Below the pieces are notes generated by a model. The model was given only the letters and a program-made list of their open reading frames with translations. It had not been told where the DNA came from and ran no database searches. A program made the position numbers and the translations under genes. A stretch of DNA of 10,544 nucleotides from an uncultured Clostridia bacterium (GTDB lineage: Bacteria; Bacillota; Clostridia; Oscillospirales; Ruminococcaceae): NCBI GenBank assembly GCA_946183095.1, contig CAMHBE010000037.1, positions 1 to 10,544 on the forward strand, given 5' to 3'. Below are positions 1 to 6,790 of this stretch, piece after piece (position 1 is the first letter of the stretch; the number at the start of each line of letters is the position of its first letter).

Positions 1-23
1 CCGGGACTGCTCTCGTCTTTTTT

Positions 24-52
24 ATTTTACCATACTGTGTAAATTTTGTCAA
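24..52 (-). promoter_or_regulatory. Strong minus-strand promoter for a gene beyond the left edge
   Basis: Read on the minus strand, a perfect TTGACA (-35, positions 47-52) is followed after 17 bp by TAAAAT (-10, positions 24-29). A TG one base upstream of the -10 gives an extended -10. Transcription would start near position 17 and leave the window, so the gene it serves is not visible. The match to a vegetative sigma-A promoter is close; use in vivo is inferred. Confidence 0.6.
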
Positions 53-82
53 GGAGCGCATTCCCGCTCATATACTATTTAA

Positions 83-127
83 TGTATAACGTCTCAGCCC
101 CCTTTGCCGAGGGGGTCTTTTTATACA
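83..127 (+). terminator. Plus-strand-oriented GC hairpin with T-run
   Basis: A 6-bp stem CCCCCT/AGGGGG (98-103 with 110-115, loop TTGCCG) is followed on the plus strand by TCTTTTT (116-122), the form of an intrinsic terminator. An outer 7-bp pair TGTATAA (83-89) with TTATACA (121-127) encloses it, so the whole block is a 45-bp interrupted palindrome. No plus-strand gene is visible to its left, and the neighbouring promoter points the other way. It may stop antisense transcription or be a small palindromic repeat; its role is unclear. Confidence 0.4.
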
Positions 128-182
128 CAAAATGCGGCTATGCCCGAAACGCGCCCAAGGCACGCATCACAGCACAGCCGCA
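125..182 (-). terminator. Probable terminator of the obgE-yebC operon
   Basis: Downstream of the yebC stop, minus-strand RNA can pair an 11-nt arm (complement of 172-182, GCACAGCCGCA) with the complement of 133-143 (TGCGGCTATGC). The pairing is perfect apart from one G-U wobble. A second small hairpin fits in the loop. The outer stem is followed by UUUUGUGUAU. The U-tract is imperfect and the loop is long, so this is a moderate candidate. Confidence 0.4.
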
Positions 183-200
183 CAATGTTGACCTTTTTTA

Positions 201-944
201 TTACTCTTCCGCTCCTGCGTCTTCCCAGTTGTGCCACACGTTCTGAACATCGTCATTGTCGTCCAGAGCATCGAGCAGCAGTCCCATTTTTTTGATATGC
301 TCCTCGTCGGTAAGAGTGGTATAGGTAGAGGGTATCTTCGCGGGTTCTGCGGAAAGCACGGTATATCCCATATCGCCGAGAGCCTTGCCGACATCAGCAA
401 CAGTATTCGGATCGGTGGTGATCTCTACGCAGCCGTCCTCAAACGTGAAATCCTCACCGCCTGCTTCAAGTATGTCCTCCATTGCCTTATCTTCGTCGAT
501 ATCTTCATCCTCGTTATCGAGAACAACTACACCTTTTGTGGTGAACATGAACGATACACAGCCGGACGTGCCGAGATTGCCGCCGAACTTGTCAAAATAG
601 TGACGGATCTCGCCGGCGGTACGGTTTCTGTTATCGGTAAGGCATTCTACTATTACAGCAACGCCGTTGGGACCGTATCCCTCATATACGCAGTCCTCGT
701 AGTTCGTCTTTTCGCCGTCGCCGCTGACTTTCTTGATAAGGCGGTCAATGTTGTCGTTGGGGATATTGTTGGATTTTGCTTTCTGGATGAGCTGTGCGAG
801 TTTTGAGTTGCTCGACGGATCCCCGCCGCCCTCACGCACCGCAACAGCGATCTCACGGCTTATCTTTGTAAAGACCTTTGCTCTTGCGCCGTCCTTCTCA
901 CCTTTTTTTCTCTTGATAGTGCTCCATTTGGAATGTCCTGACAT
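201..944 (-). CDS. yebC: YebC/PmpR (TACO1) family protein
   Basis: This 247-residue protein is full length for the YebC/TACO1 family, whose members are usually about 240-250 residues. The N-terminus MSGHSKWSTIKRKKG is the family signature. It is followed by the conserved KVFTKISREIAVAVREGG segment and by KAKSNNIPNDNIDRLIKK. The central domain carries YEGYGPNGVAVIVECLTDN and GGNLGTSGCVSFMF. Homologues were first described as transcriptional regulators; more recent work on bacterial YebC and mitochondrial TACO1 points to helping ribosomes through difficult sequences. A GGAGG ribosome binding site precedes the ATG. The gene begins 29 bp after the stop of the upstream secreted-protein gene, so it is probably the last cistron of the obgE operon. 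The C-terminus is acidic (LDALDDNDDVQNVWHNWEDAGAEE). Identification is secure; the molecular role in this organism is inferred. Confidence 0.95.
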   Translation of the reverse strand: MSGHSKWSTIKRKKGEKDGARAKVFTKISREIAVAVREGGGDPSSNSKLAQLIQKAKSNNIPNDNIDRLIKKVSGDGEKTNYEDCVYEGYGPNGVAVIVECLTDNRNRTAGEIRHYFDKFGGNLGTSGCVSFMFTTKGVVVLDNEDEDIDEDKAMEDILEAGGEDFTFEDGCVEITTDPNTVADVGKALGDMGYTVLSAEPAKIPSTYTTLTDEEHIKKMGLLLDALDDNDDVQNVWHNWEDAGAEE

Positions 945-973
945 AAGTTATCTTCCTCCGTTTTGTTTTTTCG

Positions 974-2710
974 TTATTTTTGCAGCAGCTCACGGTATCT
1001 CATTATTGTATCATAGTTTTTCCAATACATATAGTAGCCGTCCATGAAATGCTGAATATCGTCTATCCTTATCCTGAACTTGTCCTCACGCACCGCGAAG
1101 CTGTTCAGGACTGTTCCGGGCGCTTCAAAATACATAGCGTACTCCGGGAACATAAAGTAGTTCAGACCGTATGACGCACGCTTCACGACAGCATCCACAA
1201 GACGCTTTGCGCGGAAACTCTCCAGCGCTTCGCATTGTATACCCTTGTCGCAAAGTCTCGCGTACATCTCGAATGCCGCATTCACAGCTTCTGCGGGAGT
1301 ATGCAGTCCGGCGGGAGTGTTGTACACTTTCAGCGAATAATCGTCGCTGTCTATGTTTTTCAGCCCGAACTCGTAGTAGCTCAGATCGTCACAGTATTTT
1401 GTAAGTTCGTTGAAGGTATATGCCATCCAATGACTGTGCTCGGATTCATAGCCCTTTGATAAAAAGTAGTTCGCGGCACGTCTTGCGGATGTAAGATACC
1501 GCGAGTCATCTGTAAGCCCGTATGCCTTGCACAGACCGTATGCGGCTTCACCGTCATAGTATATGATGATGAAATCCTGCGTCACGGCGTAAGTCCTACT
1601 GTCCAGCTCATGCACGAAACTTCCGTCGAACTTCTGCATAGAAAGTATGCCGTTCGCAAGCGCCGTTATCACATTGTTGTATTTCGAGGAACCCGTCACT
1701 TCCGCGTAAGTCGTGTACGCAAGCAGCGCAAGCCCGTTGCCGCCGAGACATAATCTGTTGATATCCCGGACATAAGCCGTTGACTTATCCTTATATATGG
1801 TAAACTTCGACAGATACGAGAATGCACGTTCAATTACGGGTATCAGCGCTTCGTCGCCGCACATCTCATACTGCATAGTAAGACTCCACACAGTACCGCA
1901 GTGCCTTACAATATTATAACCCTCCAGCGGCTCGTTGTCAATAGGATAATATCCATAAACAAATTTTCCGTCGCTGCCGCAAAGTGAACTTAAATACGCC
2001 GAATTCTTCTGTGCGAGCGTTTCGAGCATCTTTCTGCCGATCTCTGCATCCCTTCGCCCCACATCACCGTATGTACCGTTTGTCAGCTTATACGCGTAAG
2101 AGTTGTTCTCCGCGAAATACCCCTGCATCTTCAGCAGGTACAGTTTACCCGGTATGCTCGCGAGCTTCTTTTTTCCCATTCTCGAAAGCTCCGCATTCAC
2201 CTTTGTGAGATCAAGCCGCCCGGTGGTATAGTCGAGCATCCCGCGGCTGTTTATCTGCGCTTCGAGCAATGCCGTACCGCAATAGCTGTTGAAAGCCACC
2301 GCTTCCCTCATGCTGTCCTGTTTCGCATCCTTGTATGTCTCCGCAAATTCCGGATAAGTGATCTCCCTGCATGATACCGCGATATCGAGTTTAAGCCACT
2401 TCGGCGTTATCCCGGACTTTACCGCTCTTGAAAACGCATTGTTCACCGCCGTCGGGATATCCTTCGCCTGCGAGCTGTACACCTTCGCCCTCGTATTCCC
2501 GTCTGAAACGGAGAAAAACACCACCGCGCGTCCCATTTCCTTTACCGCGTCAAGCGTCTCAGTGTCCTTCATCAGCATATCCGTGAGCAGATGACCCCTC
2601 GCGAGGTACAGGCTTCCGCGTGCGTGGGCGGCATTCGCGGGAACAGACAATATCCCCGAAAACGCGATCACCGCGATCAGAAACACCGCTGTCAGCTTTC
2701 TAAACATCAT
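974..2710 (-). CDS. Predicted secreted alpha-helical toroid protein of unknown function
   Basis: A 578-residue protein that I cannot name. Residues 5-25 form a hydrophobic signal peptide after MMFRK, with a plausible signal peptidase site after PANA. Residues about 40-160 form a mixed domain containing VVFFSVSDGNTRAKVYSS and WLKLDIAVSC. From about residue 220 to the end, repeated helical pairs punctuated by DG, GYN and YYDGEAAYGL motifs resemble the (alpha/alpha)6 toroid of glycoside hydrolases, epimerases and terpene-cyclase-like proteins. Distinctive strings are DGKFVYGYYP (247-256), GYNIVRHCGTVWSL (264-277) and QKFDGSFVHELDS (359-371). These hint at carbohydrate binding or processing outside the cell, but I see no catalytic residue set I can assign. 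The first ATG overlaps the stop of mrnC (ATGATG), which suggests translational coupling. A secreted protein inside an RNA-processing/GTPase operon is unexpected. Confidence 0.8.
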   Translation of the reverse strand: MMFRKLTAVFLIAVIAFSGILSVPANAAHARGSLYLARGHLLTDMLMKDTETLDAVKEMGRAVVFFSVSDGNTRAKVYSSQAKDIPTAVNNAFSRAVKSGITPKWLKLDIAVSCREITYPEFAETYKDAKQDSMREAVAFNSYCGTALLEAQINSRGMLDYTTGRLDLTKVNAELSRMGKKKLASIPGKLYLLKMQGYFAENNSYAYKLTNGTYGDVGRRDAEIGRKMLETLAQKNSAYLSSLCGSDGKFVYGYYPIDNEPLEGYNIVRHCGTVWSLTMQYEMCGDEALIPVIERAFSYLSKFTIYKDKSTAYVRDINRLCLGGNGLALLAYTTYAEVTGSSKYNNVITALANGILSMQKFDGSFVHELDSRTYAVTQDFIIIYYDGEAAYGLCKAYGLTDDSRYLTSARRAANYFLSKGYESEHSHWMAYTFNELTKYCDDLSYYEFGLKNIDSDDYSLKVYNTPAGLHTPAEAVNAAFEMYARLCDKGIQCEALESFRAKRLVDAVVKRASYGLNYFMFPEYAMYFEAPGTVLNSFAVREDKFRIRIDDIQHFMDGYYMYWKNYDTIMRYRELLQK

Positions 2711-3105
2711 TTACTTTCTCTCCCTTCGAGCAATGCACCGAACAATTCCTCCATGCGCTCATCGGCACCTGTCAGCGACAGGTACCCGAACAGCGCTTCA
2801 ACACCCGTCGCCTTATGATATTCGGCGGGGTCGCTGGACTTCGGAGCGGTTATGCCGGTGGAATTCCGACCTCTGCGCAGAATGTCCGCTTCATCTTCGT
2901 CAAGCATCGGTCGGAGCAGCTCGAACGCCTTCGCCTGAAATGACGCTCTTACATATCCCACCGACATCTCGTGCAATGCCGCAGAAGGTCTGTCGCCCTG
3001 CTCCACAAGCATCCTGCGGACAAGCTGCGAATAAACGCTGTCGCCGTAAAATGCAAGTGCGCCGGGGCTCAGCCGCTTTGCTTCGGTTTTCGACAATATC
3101 TTCAT
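2707..3105 (-). CDS. mrnC: Mini-ribonuclease III
   Basis: This 132-residue protein is a single RNase III catalytic domain without a double-stranded-RNA-binding domain, the hallmark of Mini-III. The B. subtilis enzyme matures 23S rRNA ends within the 50S precursor. Visible motifs are LAFYGDSVY (17-25, with catalytic Asp22), the ALHEMSVGYVRA helix, ADILRRGRNS (73-82), and YHKATGVEALFGYLSL (96-111, with catalytic Glu103). The dimerising fold supplies both acidic residues to bind magnesium. AAGGAG lies just upstream of the ATG. The gene starts 19 bp after the obgE stop and its own stop overlaps the next start. In many Bacillota mrnC lies next to cysS; here it sits with obgE, which keeps the large-subunit theme. 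Identification is confident from motifs and length. Confidence 0.93.
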   Translation of the reverse strand: MKILSKTEAKRLSPGALAFYGDSVYSQLVRRMLVEQGDRPSAALHEMSVGYVRASFQAKAFELLRPMLDEDEADILRRGRNSTGITAPKSSDPAEYHKATGVEALFGYLSLTGADERMEELFGALLEGRESK

Positions 3106-3124
3106 AAGTCTCCTTCTGTCCGCG

Positions 3125-4402
3125 TCAGTTCACGAAATCGAACTCAAAGTCAAATATCGAGACAGTATCGTTCTCTTCTATCCCCGCGCCGATCAGCGCG
3201 TCAATTATACCGCTGTACCGCAGCACCCTCTGGAAATACTGCAAACTCTCGTAGTCATCCATGTTCACTGTCGAAAGTATGGGCGCGAGCCACGGCGCAT
3301 CGACCGAGTAGAAGTGTTCGTCCTCCTTCTTCACCGAGAACGAGTGTTTCTGTTTCGCCTGTTCCTCAAGCTCCTCGAATGTCAGCGGCATCGGCTCATA
3401 CCGCGTTATCGGCGGCAGCTTCTCCAGCTCGCCCGCTATCGCCGCAACAAGCTCTTTCGTTCCCTTTGCGGACGCTGCCGATATCACGAAGAACGGCAGA
3501 TCTTTCTCCTCTATGAACGCCCTGAACTCCTCTATCTGTTCTTCGGTCGCTATATCGCTCTTGTTCGCCGCAACTATCTGCGGTCTTTCGGCAAGTTCCT
3601 GCGAAAAATTAGCAAGTTCGTAATTTATCTTCTCAAAGTCTTCTTTAGGGTCACGTCCCTCGCTGCCCGCAACATCCACAACGTGTACGATCAGCCTGCA
3701 ACGCTCGACGTGCCGCAGGAAAGCGTGTCCAAGTCCCACGCCCTCGCTTGCGCCCTCTATAAGCCCCGGTATGTCCGCCATAACGAACGATCTCTCGTCA
3801 TATTTCACCACACCGAGCACAGGGGTTATCGTCGTGAAATGGTAGTTTGCTATCTCCGGCTTTGCGGCGCTCACAACACTTATCAGGCTCGACTTGCCCA
3901 CGTTTGGAAATCCCACGAGCCCCACGTCCGCAAGCAGCTTCAGTTCCAGCGTCACATCATACTGCTCGCCGGGGTAGCCGGGTTTCGCAAAGCGCGGTAT
4001 CTGCCGCGTCGGTGTCGCGAAATTCATGTTACCCTTTCCGCCTTTGCCGCCTTTTGCAACTATCACAGGCTCATCTCCCGAAATATCCGCGATGATGCGC
4101 CCCGTTTCCGAGTCTTTTACCACGGTACCGCGCGGTACTTTTATAACCGTATCGGCGCCGGACTTTCCCGAACTTCTTTTAGAACCGCCGGGAGCGCCGT
4201 TCTGTGCCGCGTACTTTTTCTTGTATCTGAAATCTATCAGCGTGGAGAGACTGTCATCCGCCTGAAACACCACATCGCCGCCCTTGCCGCCGTTACCGCC
4301 GTCGGGACCTCCCGAAGCGACGTACTTCTCGCGGTGGAACGATACGGCGCCGTTGCCGCCGTCTCCCGCCTTTATCGTTATCTTGACTATATCAACAAAC
4401 AT
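3125..4402 (-). CDS. obgE: GTPase ObgE/CgtA, 50S ribosome assembly factor
   Basis: A 425-residue Obg GTPase with all three domains. The N-terminal glycine-rich Obg fold starts MFVDIVKITIKAGDGGNG and contains GGPDGGNGGKGGDV (31-44) and KGGKGGKGN (118-125). The G domain has G1 GFPNVGKSS (164-172), switch-I Thr residues at 190-191, G3 DIPG (210-213), G4 NKSD (280-283) and G5 SAA (308-310). A C-terminal OCT domain runs from about residue 345 to the end. Obg proteins bind the pre-50S particle and respond to GTP/ppGpp. The start is fixed by the conserved N-terminus, although the ribosome binding site (AAAGG about 15 nt upstream) is weak. The upstream intergenic space is largely occupied by MITE-like copy A, so the gene is separated from its usual partners rplU/rpmA. 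No convincing promoter is seen; a TATTAT near 4426-4431 is a poor candidate. Confidence 0.97.
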   Translation of the reverse strand: MFVDIVKITIKAGDGGNGAVSFHREKYVASGGPDGGNGGKGGDVVFQADDSLSTLIDFRYKKKYAAQNGAPGGSKRSSGKSGADTVIKVPRGTVVKDSETGRIIADISGDEPVIVAKGGKGGKGNMNFATPTRQIPRFAKPGYPGEQYDVTLELKLLADVGLVGFPNVGKSSLISVVSAAKPEIANYHFTTITPVLGVVKYDERSFVMADIPGLIEGASEGVGLGHAFLRHVERCRLIVHVVDVAGSEGRDPKEDFEKINYELANFSQELAERPQIVAANKSDIATEEQIEEFRAFIEEKDLPFFVISAASAKGTKELVAAIAGELEKLPPITRYEPMPLTFEELEEQAKQKHSFSVKKEDEHFYSVDAPWLAPILSTVNMDDYESLQYFQRVLRYSGIIDALIGAGIEENDTVSIFDFEFDFVN

Positions 4403-4433
4403 AACTTATCTCATCTGCCTTTCCAATAATAAG

Positions 4434-4594
4434 GGGCACCTCTAAAAACCTCTTGCCGCCCATTCGCACCGCCCTTTAGCCGTCATATTGCACAGAAATT
4501 TCTTGAAATACGCCAGTATTCCTGCAAAATTTCTGTACAATCTGCCGACTAAATGCCGGCACGCCTGAACGACAATAGGTTTTTAGAGGAGCCC
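4434..4594. mobile_element. MITE-like palindromic element, copy A (161 bp)
   Basis: The ends are inverted repeats of about 21 bp: GGGCACCTCTAAAAACCT on the left, and on the right the complement of GGGCTCCTCTAAAAACCT, with mismatches only near positions 5 and 19. TAAG lies directly outside both ends (4430-4433 and 4595-4598), consistent with a 4-bp target duplication. Inside, a second near-perfect 14-bp inverted repeat (4488-4501 with 4527-4540, one mismatch) lets the element fold into one long hairpin. There is no open reading frame. The same ends recur in inverted orientation at 6791-7039. It would need a transposase supplied from elsewhere. It lies between the two-TM membrane protein gene and obgE and could affect termination of one and expression of the other. 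Confidence 0.8.
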
Positions 4595-4687
4595 TAAGGT
4601 GTGGTGCAAAGCACAGTACGCCGCCCGTTCCTCTTTTGCGTTCCCGTGAACGTTTCTGATAACTTCTCGTATAATCCGCAGCGGATA

Positions 4688-5374
4688 TTACCGGAACTTT
4701 GTCTTTTTCTGTTCTGCCGCCGACTTGTCTATATAGTGGTATTCATCCTCGTTCACAAGTCCTATGCGCTCTCTGATGATATTGAACGGGGTCTCGCGAA
4801 TGCCGTTCGCCTTCGATATCCCCGTATGAATAAACCGGAAATACAGATCCCCGCCCTTTGTCTTTACTGTTATATCGAAACATTTCGGGGCGAATATGAA
4901 CGACCACTCTTCGTATGTCACGCCGGTAACATCCTCGTAGTTCAGTTTTACTACACGGTGCATCTTTTCCGGATAGGTGATGATAAACTTTTCTTCATCG
5001 GCGCGGAAACTGTATTCCTGCCCCATTCGCATAGTCGCCACTATTATCAGAAAAACAATGATCGCTATTACCAGCAGTATAATACCGAACGCGATACCCG
5101 ATATGGCGAATCCGAGATTTGCTATACTTTGTCCTGCCGGACTGCCGCCTACCGGCTTGAAAATGATATCCCACAGCGCTTCGCTGAACAGCGACGAAAA
5201 GTCGCCGATATTTACCGCAACAAATGTCACGCTTATTATGATAAGTACGATCAGAACGCCTATGGCTGTCATCCCGCCTATCACTATGGAACGTGTATTC
5301 TTGTAAGCGCACCTGAACTTACCGGAGGTACTGAACCCGAACCTGTCGTTCACTTTTCCGAATGATGTGTACAT
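4688..5374 (-). CDS. Two-TM membrane protein, YcxB-like C-terminal domain
   Basis: A 228-residue membrane protein. A short N-terminal segment is followed by a hydrophobic helix at about 29-54, an external or loop segment (55-86), and a second helix at about 87-114 (ISGIAFGIILLVIAIIVFLIIVA). After MRMGQEYSFRADEEKFIITYP the C-terminal 110 residues look like a cytoplasmic beta-rich PH-like/YcxB-type domain: repeated short strands, then a helix near PFNIIRERIGL. The architecture of two helices plus a small C-terminal domain matches YcxB-like proteins, whose function is not established. GAGGAG lies 6 nt upstream of the ATG. The gene follows the rpmA terminator and precedes copy A, so it is likely its own transcription unit; I see neither a clear promoter nor a clear terminator for it. 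The family assignment is tentative, the membrane topology less so. Confidence 0.75.
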   Translation of the reverse strand: MYTSFGKVNDRFGFSTSGKFRCAYKNTRSIVIGGMTAIGVLIVLIIISVTFVAVNIGDFSSLFSEALWDIIFKPVGGSPAGQSIANLGFAISGIAFGIILLVIAIIVFLIIVATMRMGQEYSFRADEEKFIITYPEKMHRVVKLNYEDVTGVTYEEWSFIFAPKCFDITVKTKGGDLYFRFIHTGISKANGIRETPFNIIRERIGLVNEDEYHYIDKSAAEQKKTKFR

Positions 5375-5516
5375 TTCATTCTCCTCGCATTACATACAGT
5401 CAACATCTGCTGCCGATATACTTTTCGTTGACCCGCGATCATTGCCGCATCGTATATTTTCAAGAAATAATACAGCCAGACATATCTGCCGCTGCTATGA
5501 CCTGTTCATATCTATA

Positions 5517-5546
5517 CAAAATAAGGACGGAATTTCTCCCGTCCTT
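5517..5546 (-). terminator. Intrinsic terminator after rpmA
   Basis: An 8-bp perfect stem AAGGACGG (5523-5530) with CCGTCCTT (5539-5546) and an 8-nt loop lies 17 bp after the rpmA stop. On the minus strand it is followed by UAUUUUG. It also has AATTTT on the plus-strand side. It closes the rplU-prp-rpmA operon and separates it from the downstream membrane protein gene. Confidence 0.75.
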
Positions 5547-5563
5547 AATTTTCATGCTGCCGA

Positions 5564-5845
5564 TCATTCAGCAGGGTAAACGCTTACCTGCTTGCGATCC
5601 TTACCAAGACGCTCGAACTTTACCTTGCCGTCGATCTTTGCGAACAATGTATCATCCGAACCTCTGCCCACGTTCTTACCGGGGTGGATATGTGTTCCTC
5701 TCTGTCTGTAGAGGATGTTGCCGGCGAGAACGAACTGACCGTCTGCGCGCTTTGCACCGAGACGCTGTGCGTTGGAATCTCTGCCGTTCTTAGTTGAACC
5801 CATACCTTTTTTATGGGCGAAATACTGCATACTGATAATAAGCAT
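5564..5845 (-). CDS. rpmA: 50S ribosomal protein L27 with Prp-cleaved leader
   Basis: A 93-residue L27 carrying the full family core: [66 protein letters not shown]27 sits at the peptidyl-transferase centre, where its N-terminus reaches the tRNA ends. The first nine residues, MLIISMQYF, precede AHKKG and correspond to the Bacillota-specific extension cut between Phe and Ala by Prp (the usual motif is LQFF-A). Here the motif reads MQYF-A, with Tyr in place of the first Phe. Starting at the first ATG is supported by AAGGAAG about 6 nt upstream and by the presence of prp immediately before it (2 bp gap). A later start at MQYFAHKKG is possible but less well supported. Confidence 0.97.
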   Translation of the reverse strand: MLIISMQYFAHKKGMGSTKNGRDSNAQRLGAKRADGQFVLAGNILYRQRGTHIHPGKNVGRGSDDTLFAKIDGKVKFERLGKDRKQVSVYPAE

Positions 5846-5847
5846 AT

Positions 5848-6201
5848 TTATCTTCCTTTCCGAGCCGAAACCTCTCTTACGGTTACTTTGATCTTGCCCT
5901 TGCTGTCTTTTGCAAGAATATCCATGTGGTTATAAAGCGAAGCGACGACCTGTTTTGCCGCTATGGACATAGCAGAATCGGGATCTTTCAGCACGAGCAT
6001 TATTCTGTTTCCCTGATCTTTAACGTCTGCCTTGCAGTAGAGATAATCGGTAATGGTATTGGCGGTGAGCATGACAGCGGAGGAAACGGAAGCGCAGACG
6101 ATGTCGCGCCCGAATACGCCGGAATCAGCATGACCGGAGACCGAAAATCCTACCAGAGCCCCGTTATAATTCAGAAATTCCGCTTCTATCATAGCGATCA
6201 C
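5848..6201 (-). CDS. prp: Ribosomal-processing cysteine protease Prp
   Basis: This 117-residue protein, of the former DUF464/YsxB family, removes the N-terminal extension of L27 and is essential in Staphylococcus aureus. The active-site signature is present: [21 protein letters not shown], with the catalytic pair His24 and Cys36 twelve residues apart, as in S. aureus Prp (His22/Cys34). The rest follows the short alpha/beta family pattern. Its start overlaps the rplU stop by four bases (ATGA) and its stop lies 2 bp before rpmA, so it is translationally linked between the L21 and L27 genes, the normal Bacillota arrangement. An internal start at Met4 cannot be excluded. Function follows from family and context. 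Confidence 0.95.
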   Translation of the reverse strand: MIAMIEAEFLNYNGALVGFSVSGHADSGVFGRDIVCASVSSAVMLTANTITDYLYCKADVKDQGNRIMLVLKDPDSAMSIAAKQVVASLYNHMDILAKDSKGKIKVTVREVSARKGR

Positions 6202-6506
6202 GCATTGATAGCTTCGATCTTTACCTTGCTGTAGGGCTGTCTGTGACCCTTAGCGACCTTCTCGCCCTTCTTGGGTTTGTAGGTGAACACTCTGATCTTC
6301 TTACCGAGACCGTTCTTTACAAGGGTAGCCTTAACGGATGCACCCTTTACATAAGGAGTTCCTGCGGTGATGGAACCGTCATTTCCGACGAGCAGCACCT
6401 TATCGAAAGTGATGCTTCCCTCTTCGGCGCCGAGCTTCTCAACGAAGATCTCATCGCCTTCCTTGACCTGATACTGTTTACCGCCAGTTTCGATTATTGC
6501 GTACAT
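6198..6506 (-). CDS. rplU: 50S ribosomal protein L21
   Basis: A 102-residue L21 of the usual family length. The start [18 protein letters not shown] is diagnostic, and the C-terminal [31 protein letters not shown] contains the conserved basic, rRNA-binding GHRQPYTxVKI-type motif. I chose the ATG at 6504-6506 over an upstream in-frame ATG (14 residues earlier) because it gives the conserved N-terminus and has GAGG about 7 nt upstream. It is the first gene of rplU-prp-rpmA, with a promoter and an approximately 80-nt leader upstream. L21 binds 23S rRNA and is likely autoregulated through that leader. Confidence 0.97.
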   Translation of the reverse strand: MYAIIETGGKQYQVKEGDEIFVEKLGAEEGSITFDKVLLVGNDGSITAGTPYVKGASVKATLVKNGLGKKIRVFTYKPKKGEKVAKGHRQPYSKVKIEAINA

Positions 6507-6588
6507 TTTATACCTCGTTTCCGAACTCGCTGCATCGGGCGCTGTCAACTCTTATGACAGACTTAAAAAAGCCACATCGCACGCGGTT
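6507..6588 (-). ncRNA. Candidate L21 (rplU) leader RNA
   Basis: The predicted transcript has about 80 nt before rplU. It can form a 6-bp hairpin CUGUCA/UGACAG (6555-6560 with 6542-6547, 7-nt loop), followed by GCGCCCGAUGCAGCGAG, and a short CCGA/UCGG pairing close to the ribosome binding site. Bacillota rplU mRNAs commonly carry an L21 autoregulatory leader (an Rfam family). Position and length fit, but I cannot match the covariance model by eye. Confidence 0.4.
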
Positions 6589-6593
6589 ATATT

Positions 6594-6622
6594 ATTTTAG
6601 CACACGATCCGCTTTTTGTCAA
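6594..6622 (-). promoter_or_regulatory. rplU-prp-rpmA promoter
   Basis: On the minus strand TTGACA (6617-6622) and TAAAAT (6594-6599) are separated by 17 bp. A TG one base upstream of the -10 makes it an extended -10. This is a near-consensus housekeeping promoter, as expected for ribosomal protein genes, and it places the start site about 80 nt before the rplU ATG. Confidence 0.8.
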
Positions 6623-6685
6623 GTGCTTTTTCTCGTTTTATGCAATTTTTTCGCGGTCAAAAAATCCGGTGTGTCAATAAAGCAG

Positions 6686-6765
6686 GTGCAGCGGCGCGTT
6701 CGCGCTGTCCTTCCGGACAGGACCAGAGCTGCGCGCTCTGGACTTGCGGCAGCCTGACGCTGCAC
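6686..6765. other. Cloverleaf-like folded block
   Basis: An outer 8-bp stem GTGCAGCG (6686-6693) with CGCTGCAC (6758-6765) encloses three hairpins in a row: GCGC/GCGC (6694-6705), CTGTCC/GGACAG with a TTCC loop (6705-6720), and CCAGAGC/GCTCTGG (6723-6729 with 6735-6741). An alternative GCAGC/GCTGC pairing lies at the right foot. There is no tRNA-like T-arm or anticodon. It could be a palindromic repeat module or a structured RNA; I do not recognise it. Confidence 0.55.
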
Positions 6766-6790
6766 CGAAATGATATTGAATCCAAATAAA

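Noticed and set aside
3314..4429. Long plus-strand open frame (371 codons) opposite obgE
   Set aside because: It is antisense to a full-length, unambiguous ObgE; its translation is Arg/Tyr-rich with no recognisable motif and no ribosome binding site.
4601..5365. Plus-strand open frame (254 codons) opposite the two-TM protein gene
   Set aside because: The minus-strand frame has a good GAGGAG site, clear transmembrane helices and a coherent C-terminal domain; the plus frame shows neither domains nor a start signal.
6686..6765. Degenerate tRNA gene in the cloverleaf block
   Set aside because: No T-loop TTCRA, no 7-nt anticodon loop with U33 and no acceptor stem of normal form.
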